A stretch of DNA of 51,183 bases from Bacteroidales bacterium (GTDB lineage Bacteria > Bacteroidota > Bacteroidia > Bacteroidales > UBA7960): NCBI GenBank assembly GCA_007131245.1, contig SLQX01000131.1:1-51183 (forward strand), in the 5' to 3' direction. The translations under genes and the position numbers were made by a program. This document shows, piece after piece, positions 44,212 through 51,183 of the stretch (position 1 is the stretch's first letter; each line of letters starts with the position of its first letter). Under the pieces are notes generated by a model, which saw nothing but the letters and a program-made list of their open reading frames with translations, ran no database searches and was not told where the DNA came from.

Positions 44212-46170
44212 CTAAGCTTCGAATAGTTTTTGCATCAAACGGGTAAACTCATCCAGGTGCAATGGCTTGGTAAGATATTCATCAAAGCCCATTTCCATAT
44301 ACTTTTCTCTGTCGCCTTCAAAAGCATTGGCGCTAAGCCCCACCACCGGGGGGAGGTCGGCCCAGGCAGACCTTAGTTTTTCTGTGGCAGTGATACCGTC
44401 CATCATGGGCATCTGTATATCCATAAGCACCAGGTCATACACGCCTGGCTTAAATTTATCAATGGCCTCTTTTCCATTATTAGCTACGTTAACATGGTGC
44501 CCCATTTCAGAGAGCATCAACCGGATCACTTTCTGGGTTACCATTTTATCTTCCACCAGAAGAATTCTTAAAGACATTTCAGGCATCTTTGATGTAGCAT
44601 CGCCCGAAACAACTAATGGTTTTTGATCACCCTCATAGCCGGCCTTAAAAGTAAACCAGAATGTACTTCCTTTTCCGGGCTCACTGTTTACTCCAATCTC
44701 ACCCCCATGCATTTTCACCAGGTTTTTGCAGATGGAAAGCCCCAAACCTGCCCCTTCATAACTGGAGGTTTCTATTTGGTTGATTTGTGAAAAGGGAGAA
44801 AAAATCTGATCCACCAATTGAGGGTCAACGCCAATACCTGTGTCTTTTACTTCCACCCGCACCAGCAATTCCCTTTCATTGATATGCTTATCCTTTTTAA
44901 AAGAAAGCTTAATGGTTCCCTCCCTGGTAAACTTCAAGGCATTAACCAGCAAGTTGTTAATTACCTGCATAATTCGTTTTTCATCGCCCCTGATATAATT
45001 GGGCAGGGTACTATCCTGCTCATTACTAAAAGTGATGGGCTTATTACACAAACCATGAAATAACTTTTCGGTTTTTCGGATTAGATTGGATACGGAAAAG
45101 GTTTTAAGTTTCAACCTCACCTCCCCTGCTTCCAGCTTGGAGTAATCAAGCACCTGATCAATAATATCCTTAAGGTTTTCGGATGAGCTGCGAAGGGTGT
45201 TCACAAAATCCAATTGCTTATCATCCAGATTGGTTTTTTCTAAAAGCTGTACCACTCCCAAAATACCTGTCAGGGGTGTACGCATCTCATGGCTCATTGT
45301 TGCCAGGAAGTTTTGCTTAAACACCAGGGTTTTTCTGGCAATATCCATTTGCTTTTCCAGGTCTTCTTTCTCCTTGCGGTCGTTAATATCCTGGTGTGTA
45401 CCTGCCATAAGCAGCGGATCTCCATCCTTGTCAAAATCAATGACACACCCCCTGCTTAAAGCCCAAACCCATTTACCCGTTTTGTGTTTTAGCCTAAGCT
45501 CCAACTCGTAGTAATCAACCTCACCTCTAATATGTTGTTGCAGCAAATTTTCACTTTTTACAAAATCATCGGGATGAATAATTTTCTGCCACGCATCTAC
45601 AGTTACCGGGGCCAATTCCTCCAGCGTATATCCGATTATGCCTGCCCAGCGCTCATTCAAAACCACCTCTCCGGTTTTCACATTCCACTCCCATGTACCC
45701 ACATCCGTAGCTTTGATGATGTTGGCCAGCCTTCGTTGCTCTTCAAGCAATTTTTCTTCCGTTTTTCGCCGCTCTGTCAGGGCTTTTTTAAGCTCGTCTT
45801 CCCGCCGGATATCATAAAAGACCCTGTCTACCACACTGGGAATACGTTTAATGAGTGAAGCATCTTTTAAAAGGTACTCCCTGGCACCCAGCTTCATCAT
45901 TTCCACGGCGATCATTTCATCACCCTGGCCGGTAAAGACAATAAACGGTGGGACTTCTATACCTTTACCTGACAGGTGCTCCAATAGTTCGCTGGCATTC
46001 ATATCCGGAAGTGAATAGTCCAGCACCATCAAACCAGGTTGGGTTCTTTCAAGGAATTGAATGGCCTCATATCCCGAATGCACTTTTTCAACCCGTCTAC
46101 CCTCTTTGGTAAGCACCTTGCTGACTAATTCGGCAATACCCAAATCGTCCTCTATCAACAAAACACACAT
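44212..46170 (-). CDS. Hybrid sensor kinase: REC-PAS-HisKA-HATPase-REC
   Basis: A 652-residue signalling protein without membrane segments. An N-terminal receiver (phosphate acceptor Asp51, '[11 protein letters not shown]') is followed by a helical linker (~120-150) and a PAS/PAC domain (~145-265, '[18 protein letters not shown]', then '...[18 protein letters not shown]'). Next come HisKA ('[18 protein letters not shown]', His294) and HATPase ('[14 protein letters not shown]', 'VKDTGIGVD', '[18 protein letters not shown]'). The C-terminal receiver has '[12 protein letters not shown]' (Asp584). The protein is cytoplasmic and has no DNA-binding output; it should pass phosphate to another protein. 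No partner regulator lies next to it. Confidence 0.95.
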   Translation of the reverse strand: MCVLLIEDDLGIAELVSKVLTKEGRRVEKVHSGYEAIQFLERTQPGLMVLDYSLPDMNASELLEHLSGKGIEVPPFIVFTGQGDEMIAVEMMKLGAREYLLKDASLIKRIPSVVDRVFYDIRREDELKKALTERRKTEEKLLEEQRRLANIIKATDVGTWEWNVKTGEVVLNERWAGIIGYTLEELAPVTVDAWQKIIHPDDFVKSENLLQQHIRGEVDYYELELRLKHKTGKWVWALSRGCVIDFDKDGDPLLMAGTHQDINDRKEKEDLEKQMDIARKTLVFKQNFLATMSHEMRTPLTGILGVVQLLEKTNLDDKQLDFVNTLRSSSENLKDIIDQVLDYSKLEAGEVRLKLKTFSVSNLIRKTEKLFHGLCNKPITFSNEQDSTLPNYIRGDEKRIMQVINNLLVNALKFTREGTIKLSFKKDKHINERELLVRVEVKDTGIGVDPQLVDQIFSPFSQINQIETSSYEGAGLGLSICKNLVKMHGGEIGVNSEPGKGSTFWFTFKAGYEGDQKPLVVSGDATSKMPEMSLRILLVEDKMVTQKVIRLMLSEMGHHVNVANNGKEAIDKFKPGVYDLVLMDIQMPMMDGITATEKLRSAWADLPPVVGLSANAFEGDREKYMEMGFDEYLTKPLHLDEFTRLMQKLFEA

Positions 46171-46513
46171 ATTTAAATTTTTAGCGTTTATTGTTAGTAA
46201 TGCTACTTAGATGGTAACCATAAAAAACCAATCAGGAAAATTAAAAGGTTTTATCTGAGTAAAGATAGTTTTTATTTAAAAAACAAATAACTATTTTACG
46301 CGGAAATACTATGCAAACCTGCTGGAAGTAGTCATTAAAACCGGGGGTGAAAGCTCACGGCATGGATCAAAGGTTTGTCAGCCCCGGATTGCAAAACATT
46401 GCCAGGGATTCAGGCATGGCGGCATTGCACCCAGGCAACCAACTGCTTTTCAGCAAGCTCTGTAATGATTTTTGAACCAACAGTGCAAATAATAGTGGTA
46501 AGTTGGGTATAAT
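46171..46513. other. Spacer between the sensor kinase and acyl-CoA ligase genes
   Basis: No supported gene. The part nearest the kinase is A/T-rich and probably its promoter (TATCTTTA is a near match to TAnnTTTG on the minus strand). The part at 46320-46500 is richer in GC; its short frames are not convincing. Confidence 0.4.
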
Positions 46514-46544
46514 AAAAAACCCGGGATGGTTAACCAATCCCGGG
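46514..46544 (-). terminator. Terminator of the acyl-CoA ligase gene
   Basis: On the minus strand CCCGGGAT and ATCCCGGG (arms 46537-46544 and 46520-46527) form a hairpin with a near-palindromic inner part, followed by a run of six T. It lies 32 bp after the stop at 46576. Confidence 0.88.
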
Positions 46545-46575
46545 CTTAAAAATTTGTTCATACTGTTGAGAACTG

Positions 46576-48393
46576 CTATTTCTCGTCACTTGATCTTACA
46601 GCAATAACCTTAAGCTTGGAGTTATAAACCCTTTCCACCAGATCATTATACTTCTGAGTAATATATTTTCTTTTCAGTTTCAGGGACGAAGAGAGCTCAC
46701 CGGTAATGGGGCTCCATTCATCGGCAATCAGGATAATTTTTTGCACCTGGTCGGTTTGACTGAGTCTTTTGTTAAACTGTTTGATTTCATCCTGAAAATG
46801 TTTCAGCACCTGTGGCATTTCGATCAGCTCCGCCTGATTCTGAAACTGGATTTTCTTCTTTTTACTCCACTGAATCAGCTCCTGGAAGTTGGGGCTAATG
46901 ATGGCAGCGGCAAATTTTTGGTTTTCACCCACGACCATTGTTTGCTGAATAAAGAAACTCTCTTTGAGTTTGTTCTCAATTTGCTGGGGCGCCAGGTATT
47001 TACCATTGGACATTTTGAAGATTTCCTTCTTGCGATCTGTGATTTTAAGGTATTTGCCATCCTCAAGGACACCAATATCACCGGTATGAAACCAACCCTC
47101 TTCATCGATTACCTCCCGGGTGGCTTGTTCATCTTTGTAATAGCCCAGCATAAGACCAGGACTTTTGGCAAGGATTTCACCATCATCGGCCAGCTTTATT
47201 TCCACTGTATCCAATACGGGTCCAACACTTCCTATACGAACAGCACCGGGCTGGGAATAGTTAACCGCTAAAACGGGTGAAGTTTCGGTTAGGCCGTATC
47301 CTTCAAAAACGGGTAAGCCTGCAGCCCAAAACAAGCGAGCAAGGCGGGGCTGTAATGCGGAACCGCCACAACCAATAAAGGTAATATTATGACTTAACGC
47401 ATCGCGCCACTTGGAAAAAACCAGCTTGTCAGCCAGTTTGTGTTGTATCCGATAAGATAGCGATTGTTTTTCATAGGGCACATATCTTTGGGCAAGCTTA
47501 AGTGCCCAGAAAAAGATAGATCTTTTCACCAATCCCAGGCCACGGGCTTTATTCACAATTTTCTCATAAATAGATTCCAGCAATCGTGGTACCGCAATAA
47601 ACCCATCCACCTGAAGCTCTTTCACATCTCTGGCAATGGTCGTCAGACTTTCTGCATAATAAATGCTTACACCCAGGTATTGGTACTGGTAGTTGACCAT
47701 ATGCTCAAACACATGCGAAAGGGGCAGAAAACTGAGAGCCTTGTGATTATAGTTCAAATGCTGCACTGCTGAAGTAGTGATGGCATTGCTCATAAGGTTT
47801 TTATGAGAAAGCATAACCCCTTTGGGAGAGCCGGTGGTTCCGCTGGTATATATAATGGTAAGCAAATCGTTTTCAGAAATACTTTCTTTGATGCTTTGCA
47901 CCTGGTCGAAATAACCGGGTGCGTTTTGCTCACCGGCATCCGTAATAACGGACCAGTGCCCAGCCCCTTCAACCTCGTTGAAAGTTAACACCTGGGTAAT
48001 GTTCTCAAGCCTGGGACGGAGGGTCTCAATTTTTGCAAACAACGCTTTGTCAGAAACAATCAATAGCTTTGCTTCAGAATGATTCAGAATGTAGACAAAG
48101 TCATCATCCGACAAGGTGGGGTGAACCGGCACATGTATCATCCCAGCCTGTGCGGCACCCATTTCTATAAAGTTCCATTCAGGACGGTTATTGGTGATGG
48201 TGGCTATCTTATCACCAGGTCTATACCCCATGGACAACAGCCCCATACTAATATTCATAACAATGTTGTTATATTGGGTAGTATCGTACTCTTTCCACCT
48301 TCCGTTTTCTTTTCCGGCAAGTTTGAAGCGCCCTATGGTTTGGGGCATTTGAGCGAACCTGTCCAGCAGGTCAAAGTTTCTTTTAATTTCCAT
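46576..48393 (-). CDS. Long-chain fatty acid-CoA ligase (FadD15-like)
   Basis: 605 residues from the ATG at 48393. An upstream extension to 48495 is rejected because a full-match -7 element (48420-48427) lies inside it. Adenylate-forming motifs are present: 'LLTIIYTSGTTGSPKGVML' (about 177-195), 'FEGYGLTETSPVLAVN', 'GWFHTGDIGVLEDGKYLKI' and 'DRKKEIFKMSNGKYLAPQQIE'. The N-terminus 'YNNIVMNISMGLLSMGYRPGDKIA' is typical of AMP-forming long-chain acyl-CoA synthetases. It activates fatty acids to acyl-CoA at the membrane for lipid synthesis or breakdown. Chain-length preference cannot be read. Confidence 0.93.
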   Translation of the reverse strand: MEIKRNFDLLDRFAQMPQTIGRFKLAGKENGRWKEYDTTQYNNIVMNISMGLLSMGYRPGDKIATITNNRPEWNFIEMGAAQAGMIHVPVHPTLSDDDFVYILNHSEAKLLIVSDKALFAKIETLRPRLENITQVLTFNEVEGAGHWSVITDAGEQNAPGYFDQVQSIKESISENDLLTIIYTSGTTGSPKGVMLSHKNLMSNAITTSAVQHLNYNHKALSFLPLSHVFEHMVNYQYQYLGVSIYYAESLTTIARDVKELQVDGFIAVPRLLESIYEKIVNKARGLGLVKRSIFFWALKLAQRYVPYEKQSLSYRIQHKLADKLVFSKWRDALSHNITFIGCGGSALQPRLARLFWAAGLPVFEGYGLTETSPVLAVNYSQPGAVRIGSVGPVLDTVEIKLADDGEILAKSPGLMLGYYKDEQATREVIDEEGWFHTGDIGVLEDGKYLKITDRKKEIFKMSNGKYLAPQQIENKLKESFFIQQTMVVGENQKFAAAIISPNFQELIQWSKKKKIQFQNQAELIEMPQVLKHFQDEIKQFNKRLSQTDQVQKIILIADEWSPITGELSSSLKLKRKYITQKYNDLVERVYNSKLKVIAVRSSDEK

Positions 48394-48419
48394 TCTTAAA
48401 CGTTTGATAAAAAGTCCAG

Positions 48420-48427
48420 CAAAGATA
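48420..48427 (-). promoter_or_regulatory. -7 promoter element for the acyl-CoA ligase gene
   Basis: TATCTTTG on the minus strand is a full match to TAnnTTTG, 26 bp upstream of the ATG at 48393, and supports that start. Confidence 0.55.
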
Positions 48428-48871
48428 CAAATAACTTTAATTCTGGGGATCTTAAATTTAAACAAAAACGACCAGACTACATAACCTTCAGCCATTTAGA
48501 GAAACACCTTGCATTTGCCCTGTACTGTTCCCCCACACTGCCAAGGGCTTGCAGGTGTTAAATTTTATCAGTGGTTCCTAAAAAATATGTTCTCTATGTT
48601 TCTCCCAACAAGTATAAATAGGTAAAACACGCTAAATGTACAGAATGTTTTGCATCATAAAGGCAGAATATGATTCATGGTAAGGCAGAAACTATACATG
48701 TCATAAAAAATAAAACAAGTACATCCACAAAGGCAGGAACTGAAACAGGGCTCTGATAAAGTTCAGGTTTTATGATCAACAGTTTTACATATTTTTTCAC
48801 AAAGCTTGCAGCGTAATATTTGTCAGACAAGTTAAGTCAATCACACCATAAAGAGCTGGTTTACTCCTGGA
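48428..48871. other. Gene-free spacer upstream of the acyl-CoA ligase gene
   Basis: No supported gene. It contains an imperfect inverted repeat (48503-48559; see the separate entry). The rest is A/T-rich with no structure I can name. Confidence 0.4.
48503..48559. repeat. Imperfect long inverted repeat
   Basis: AACACCTTGCATTTGCCCT (48503-48521) and AGGGCTTGCAGGTGTT (48544-48559) pair over about 15 bp with small bulges around a ~22-nt loop. There is no T run, so it is not a typical terminator. It could be a structured RNA, a decayed mobile element end or a regulatory stem. Confidence 0.55.
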
Positions 48872-49474
48872 TTACAGGGATAGAAAAAACGCGACCAGGA
48901 AGGGGACTAAAATGGTGAGGAGAATGCCATGAAAAAAGGCAATGAGGGCAAACTCTTTACCGGAAGTGATATTGATAATGGGAAGGGTAGTATCCATACT
49001 GGTGGCTCCTCCGGAGGAAACCGGTGCCAGTTTGCCAAAACCTTTTACCAGCAAAGGGGCAAAAAGAAGTGTAATGATTTCGCGCATGACATTGGAAAGC
49101 AATGCAATGACCCCAAGTTCAGCGGAATGCAATTCGGTGATAATAACACTGGAAAGACTGTAATAGCCAAAGCCGGCACCTACCGCCATTAACTCTGCAA
49201 AGCTGATTTCTCTTACCACAAGCCCTATCAGCGAAACACCCAGCAATGTACCAATAATGGTGGAGACGGGCACCATGAATATTGTCAGGTTGAAAGTTGT
49301 GAGGGTTCTCATGGCCTTTTTGTCGGCCCCCACTCCCACGCCAATGAGAAACATCAGCAAATAGAGCACCCAGCTACTATACTTGTCAGGGCTGACCCAT
49401 GCCGGAAAATGGTTAAACTGTCCAACAAAAATCCCTACAATGAAAAACCCGAGAATAATAAAACTGCCTCTCAT
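48872..49474 (-). CDS. LysO-type lysine exporter, C-terminal part
   Basis: About 200 residues with six or so hydrophobic helices and the LysO/DUF340 motifs 'LMFLIGVGVGADKKAMRTL' and 'AVGAGFGYYSLSSVIITELH'. The latter, with the following 'VIALLSNVMREIITLLFAPLL', is the transport core. LysO exports lysine and toxic analogues across the inner membrane. In E. coli this is one protein of about 300 residues; here it is two genes. The ATG at 49474 overlaps the stop of the N-terminal-part gene as ATGA, so the two halves are translationally coupled. Confidence 0.88.
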   Translation of the reverse strand: MRGSFIILGFFIVGIFVGQFNHFPAWVSPDKYSSWVLYLLMFLIGVGVGADKKAMRTLTTFNLTIFMVPVSTIIGTLLGVSLIGLVVREISFAELMAVGAGFGYYSLSSVIITELHSAELGVIALLSNVMREIITLLFAPLLVKGFGKLAPVSSGGATSMDTTLPIINITSGKEFALIAFFHGILLTILVPFLVAFFLSL

Positions 49475-49752
49475 CCCTTGTTCTCTTTTCTGAACATTAA
49501 TTTCCATAGCACCCAGGCCATCGAAACACTGCCCAGCACTGCCATGATGGTGATAATGAAAGCCATGAAACCCAGCTCAGGCAATTGCTGCATAATATAC
49601 TCATCATGACCGATAACCATGCCCATAAAAAAAAGCAACAAGTAAATGGTCCACATGGTCATTCGGGAGTTGATGCGGAGAATTCTTTTTCTTCCCCTGA
49701 GCAGATAACCGGCCAGCATTCCAGCAAGCATTATTACAGCAACAATCAGCAT
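49471..49752 (-). CDS. LysO-type lysine exporter, N-terminal part
   Basis: About 93 residues, three hydrophobic helices, 'MLIVAVIMLAGMLAGYLLRG' at the start and 'IYLLLFFMGMVIGHDEYIM' in the middle. This matches the N-terminal third of LysO. The ATG at 49752 is chosen because the upstream TTG (49770) lies inside a full-match -7 element (49768-49775). The stop overlaps the start of the C-terminal-part gene (ATGA). Confidence 0.85.
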   Translation of the reverse strand: MLIVAVIMLAGMLAGYLLRGRKRILRINSRMTMWTIYLLLFFMGMVIGHDEYIMQQLPELGFMAFIITIMAVLGSVSMAWVLWKLMFRKENKG

Positions 49753-49767
49753 AGGCTGTTTTTGCCG

Positions 49768-49775
49768 CAAAAGTA
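49768..49775 (-). promoter_or_regulatory. -7 promoter element for the lysO pair
   Basis: TACTTTTG on the minus strand is a full match to TAnnTTTG, 15 bp upstream of the ATG at 49752; an almost leaderless transcript is predicted. Confidence 0.5.
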
Positions 49776-50019
49776 CGAAAAGTCTTTACTTCCGGGCAGC
49801 AAAACATTGTATTTTACACAAGCTTTTTTTTGGACAATCATGCGGACAATGTCCATTATTTAACATCTCAACCCTTTCAATTACAGACTGTAAGGGCCAA
49901 CAGGGTTTGCCAGGCTTAAGCCCACATAACCAATACCAGTACATTCCTCACCTTAGCAATAATCCGGCAGCGGCTTCAGCCCACGCCCGGATTCTAATAC
50001 CTAGATGCGTTGTTTTTCT

Positions 50020-51183
50020 TTACTCGTATTTCAGGGTAATTGAAGGATTAATCCTGCCTGCTTTCAAAGTTTGTACAGCAATAATGGCCATACTGATACC
50101 CGTTGTTATAAGAAGTGCGGCAATAACGGTCCAGTGCGGAAAACTTATGACATATGCGAAACCGGCAAGCCAGCTTTCCATAAAATAGTAAGCCAGTGGC
50201 ACTGCCAGGACAGCAGCAACAAGAATCAAAACCACATACTCAACAGAAAACTTTTTGAAAATATGCAGAATTGAAGCACCCAGCACACGTCGCACGGCCA
50301 CTTCTTTCATGCGTTGCCGGGTTGAAAGCATTGCCAGGCCCAACACTCCCAGCATAGCGATGACGATAGTAAGTGCAGAGAAAACCAAAAACATCAACCC
50401 GAAATTTCTCTCCACCCTGTAATATTCGCCCATTACCTGTTCAACAAAGTGTAAATAGATGGCTCTTTCAGGGAAAACCTTCTCCCACTCTTGCTGAATA
50501 ACGGGCAAAGCCTGCGAGGCATTTCTTTCATCAAAGCGCAGCAGCAGCCATAATCCATAACCAGGCATGCTGTTTCCCAAAGCCGAAATTACCAGGGGAG
50601 TCACCGGCTGATGAAAGGATTCAAAGTGAAAATCTTCCATTACACCCACCACCCGATAGGTTTGATTGCGATAAAGAGTCTTGCCAATGGGATTGTCCCA
50701 GCCGGCCCTTCGCACCAGCTCCTGGTTCACTACAACATTTTCCAGTTCCAGCCCATCTTCCTGCTCAAAAAAGCGGCCTTGCTGCATACCTGCACCTAAT
50801 GTCTCCATAAAGTTGCGGTCAGCCTGCATATGATATATCAGCAGAGACTGGTCAGAACCTTCCAGCTCAAATCCCTCCCGGTAGTTCATATCTCCGGGGA
50901 ATGCTGTGGCAATGCTTTTTTGCGTAATCCAGGGGTACGCCGTGAAGTTTTCTGCCAGTAGTTGTGCATCCTGGCGTCTGTGTTCTCCTTCAAATCCCAG
51001 GGCAATCAGGTTGTGCTGTTCAAACCCGTAACTCTGGTTTCTGAAAAAATACAACTGAAGAAATACAACAAGGGTACAAATAATCAACCCCACAGAAATA
51101 ACAAATTGCAGGGTCAGCAGCACTCTTCGCAGGGAAATATTGCCGGCAGGATTTACAAAGTTCCCTTTCAATATTTTAGCAGG
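50020..51183 (-). CDS. MacB/FtsX-type ABC transporter permease, C-terminal part (runs off the window)
   Basis: The frame continues past the right edge ('PAKILKGNF' precedes the visible part), so the 5' half is missing and the apparent start at 51171 is internal. What is present is the second half of a permease with two FtsX-like units. It has a membrane segment ('VLLTLQFVISVGLIICTLVVF'), a periplasmic MacB-PCD-like domain (~35-270: 'QADRNFMETLGAGMQQGRFF', 'VVVNQELVRRAGWDNPIGKTL') and three C-terminal helices. The FtsX signature 'RQRMKEVAVRRVLGAS' lies between the first two of them. Bacteroidota have many such permeases of ~800 residues, often next to a MacB-type ATPase. Substrate unknown. Confidence 0.92.
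   Translation of the reverse strand, partial: PAKILKGNFVNPAGNISLRRVLLTLQFVISVGLIICTLVVFLQLYFFRNQSYGFEQHNLIALGFEGEHRRQDAQLLAENFTAYPWITQKSIATAFPGDMNYREGFELEGSDQSLLIYHMQADRNFMETLGAGMQQGRFFEQEDGLELENVVVNQELVRRAGWDNPIGKTLYRNQTYRVVGVMEDFHFESFHQPVTPLVISALGNSMPGYGLWLLLRFDERNASQALPVIQQEWEKVFPERAIYLHFVEQVMGEYYRVERNFGLMFLVFSALTIVIAMLGVLGLAMLSTRQRMKEVAVRRVLGASILHIFKKFSVEYVVLILVAAVLAVPLAYYFMESWLAGFAYVISFPHWTVIAALLITTGISMAIIAVQTLKAGRINPSITLKYE

Noticed and set aside
46367-46561. 64-codon frame on the minus strand
   Set aside because: It overlaps the terminator hairpin at 46514-46544 and has no domain or conserved context.
48394-48495. N-terminal extension of the acyl-CoA ligase
   Set aside because: A full-match -7 promoter element lies inside the extension and the residues do not resemble the family; the ATG at 48393 is preferred.
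49471-49474. LysO split as a frameshift or sequencing error
   Set aside because: Both parts have their own ATG, and the overlap is an exact ATGA as in coupled genes; the split is more likely real. It is still listed as a finding to check.
1-51183. tRNA, rRNA, riboswitch or prophage features
   Set aside because: I looked through the intergenic stretches for cloverleaf ends, long conserved RNA blocks and phage genes and saw none. Small RNAs cannot be excluded without a covariance search.

Overview
The window is a stretch of Bacteroidota chromosome, most likely from the Bacteroidales/Marinilabiliales side of the phylum. Four things point there. A cell-surface protein has SprB-like repeats and a type IX secretion (T9SS) C-terminal domain. 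GldB and an HU-CCDC81/SPOR protein are present, and MraY carries the Bacteroidota-type loop. Several genes are preceded by copies of the Bacteroidota -7 promoter element TAnnTTTG. Composition is moderate GC, with A/T-rich spacers and few Shine-Dalgarno sequences. I see no rRNA, tRNA, CRISPR array, prophage or insertion sequence.

Layout. (1) 1-774: 3' end of a large T9SS-secreted adhesin-like gene with a strong terminator, followed by about 500 bp of hairpin- and repeat-rich non-coding DNA. (2) 1425-17422, all on the minus strand: a complete division and cell wall (dcw) cluster, mraZ-rsmH-ftsL-ftsI-murE-mraY-murD-ftsW-murG-murC-ftsQ-ftsA-ftsZ-yqeY. Three 10-bp MraZ-box-like repeats lie in front of mraZ. 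(3) 18038-20602 (+): a PlsC-like and a GNAT-like acyltransferase resembling the glycine-lipid pair GlsA/GlsB, then the ribosome-assembly GTPase EngB. (4) 20617-22765: lipoprotein GldB, an outer-membrane barrel and a zinc-ribbon membrane protein. (5) 22881-29138 (-): six consecutive genes, every one encoding an exported protein (three lipoproteins, three with Sec signals). Four share an LPP20-like glycine/alanine motif, one looks like DUF6175 and one ends in an outer-membrane barrel. This is the best candidate here for an undescribed system. (6) 29577-33563 (+): a small signal-peptide protein, NAD synthetase and a lipoprotein. (7) 33766-40623 (-): nfu; a group of HU/SPOR protein, trmB and an alkyltransferase-like gene; and a group of a GH3-family enzyme, an exported protein, a deoxynucleoside kinase and kdsB. 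(8) 40893-51183: ispE, an S9 peptidase, a hybrid sensor kinase, a long-chain acyl-CoA ligase, a lysine exporter split into two genes, and the 3' end of a MacB/FtsX-type permease.

How the genes fit together. Most of the window serves the cell envelope: peptidoglycan precursors and septation (dcw), lipid A/KDO (kdsB), isoprenoid supply (ispE), acyl lipids (glsA/glsB, acyl-CoA ligase), surface secretion and gliding (SprB-like protein, GldB), and the exported six-gene cassette. Function calls rest on motifs read by eye; no database search was possible. Where only a distant start codon (TTG/GTG) extends a frame, I chose the ATG next to a signal peptide, conserved start or promoter element and say so.
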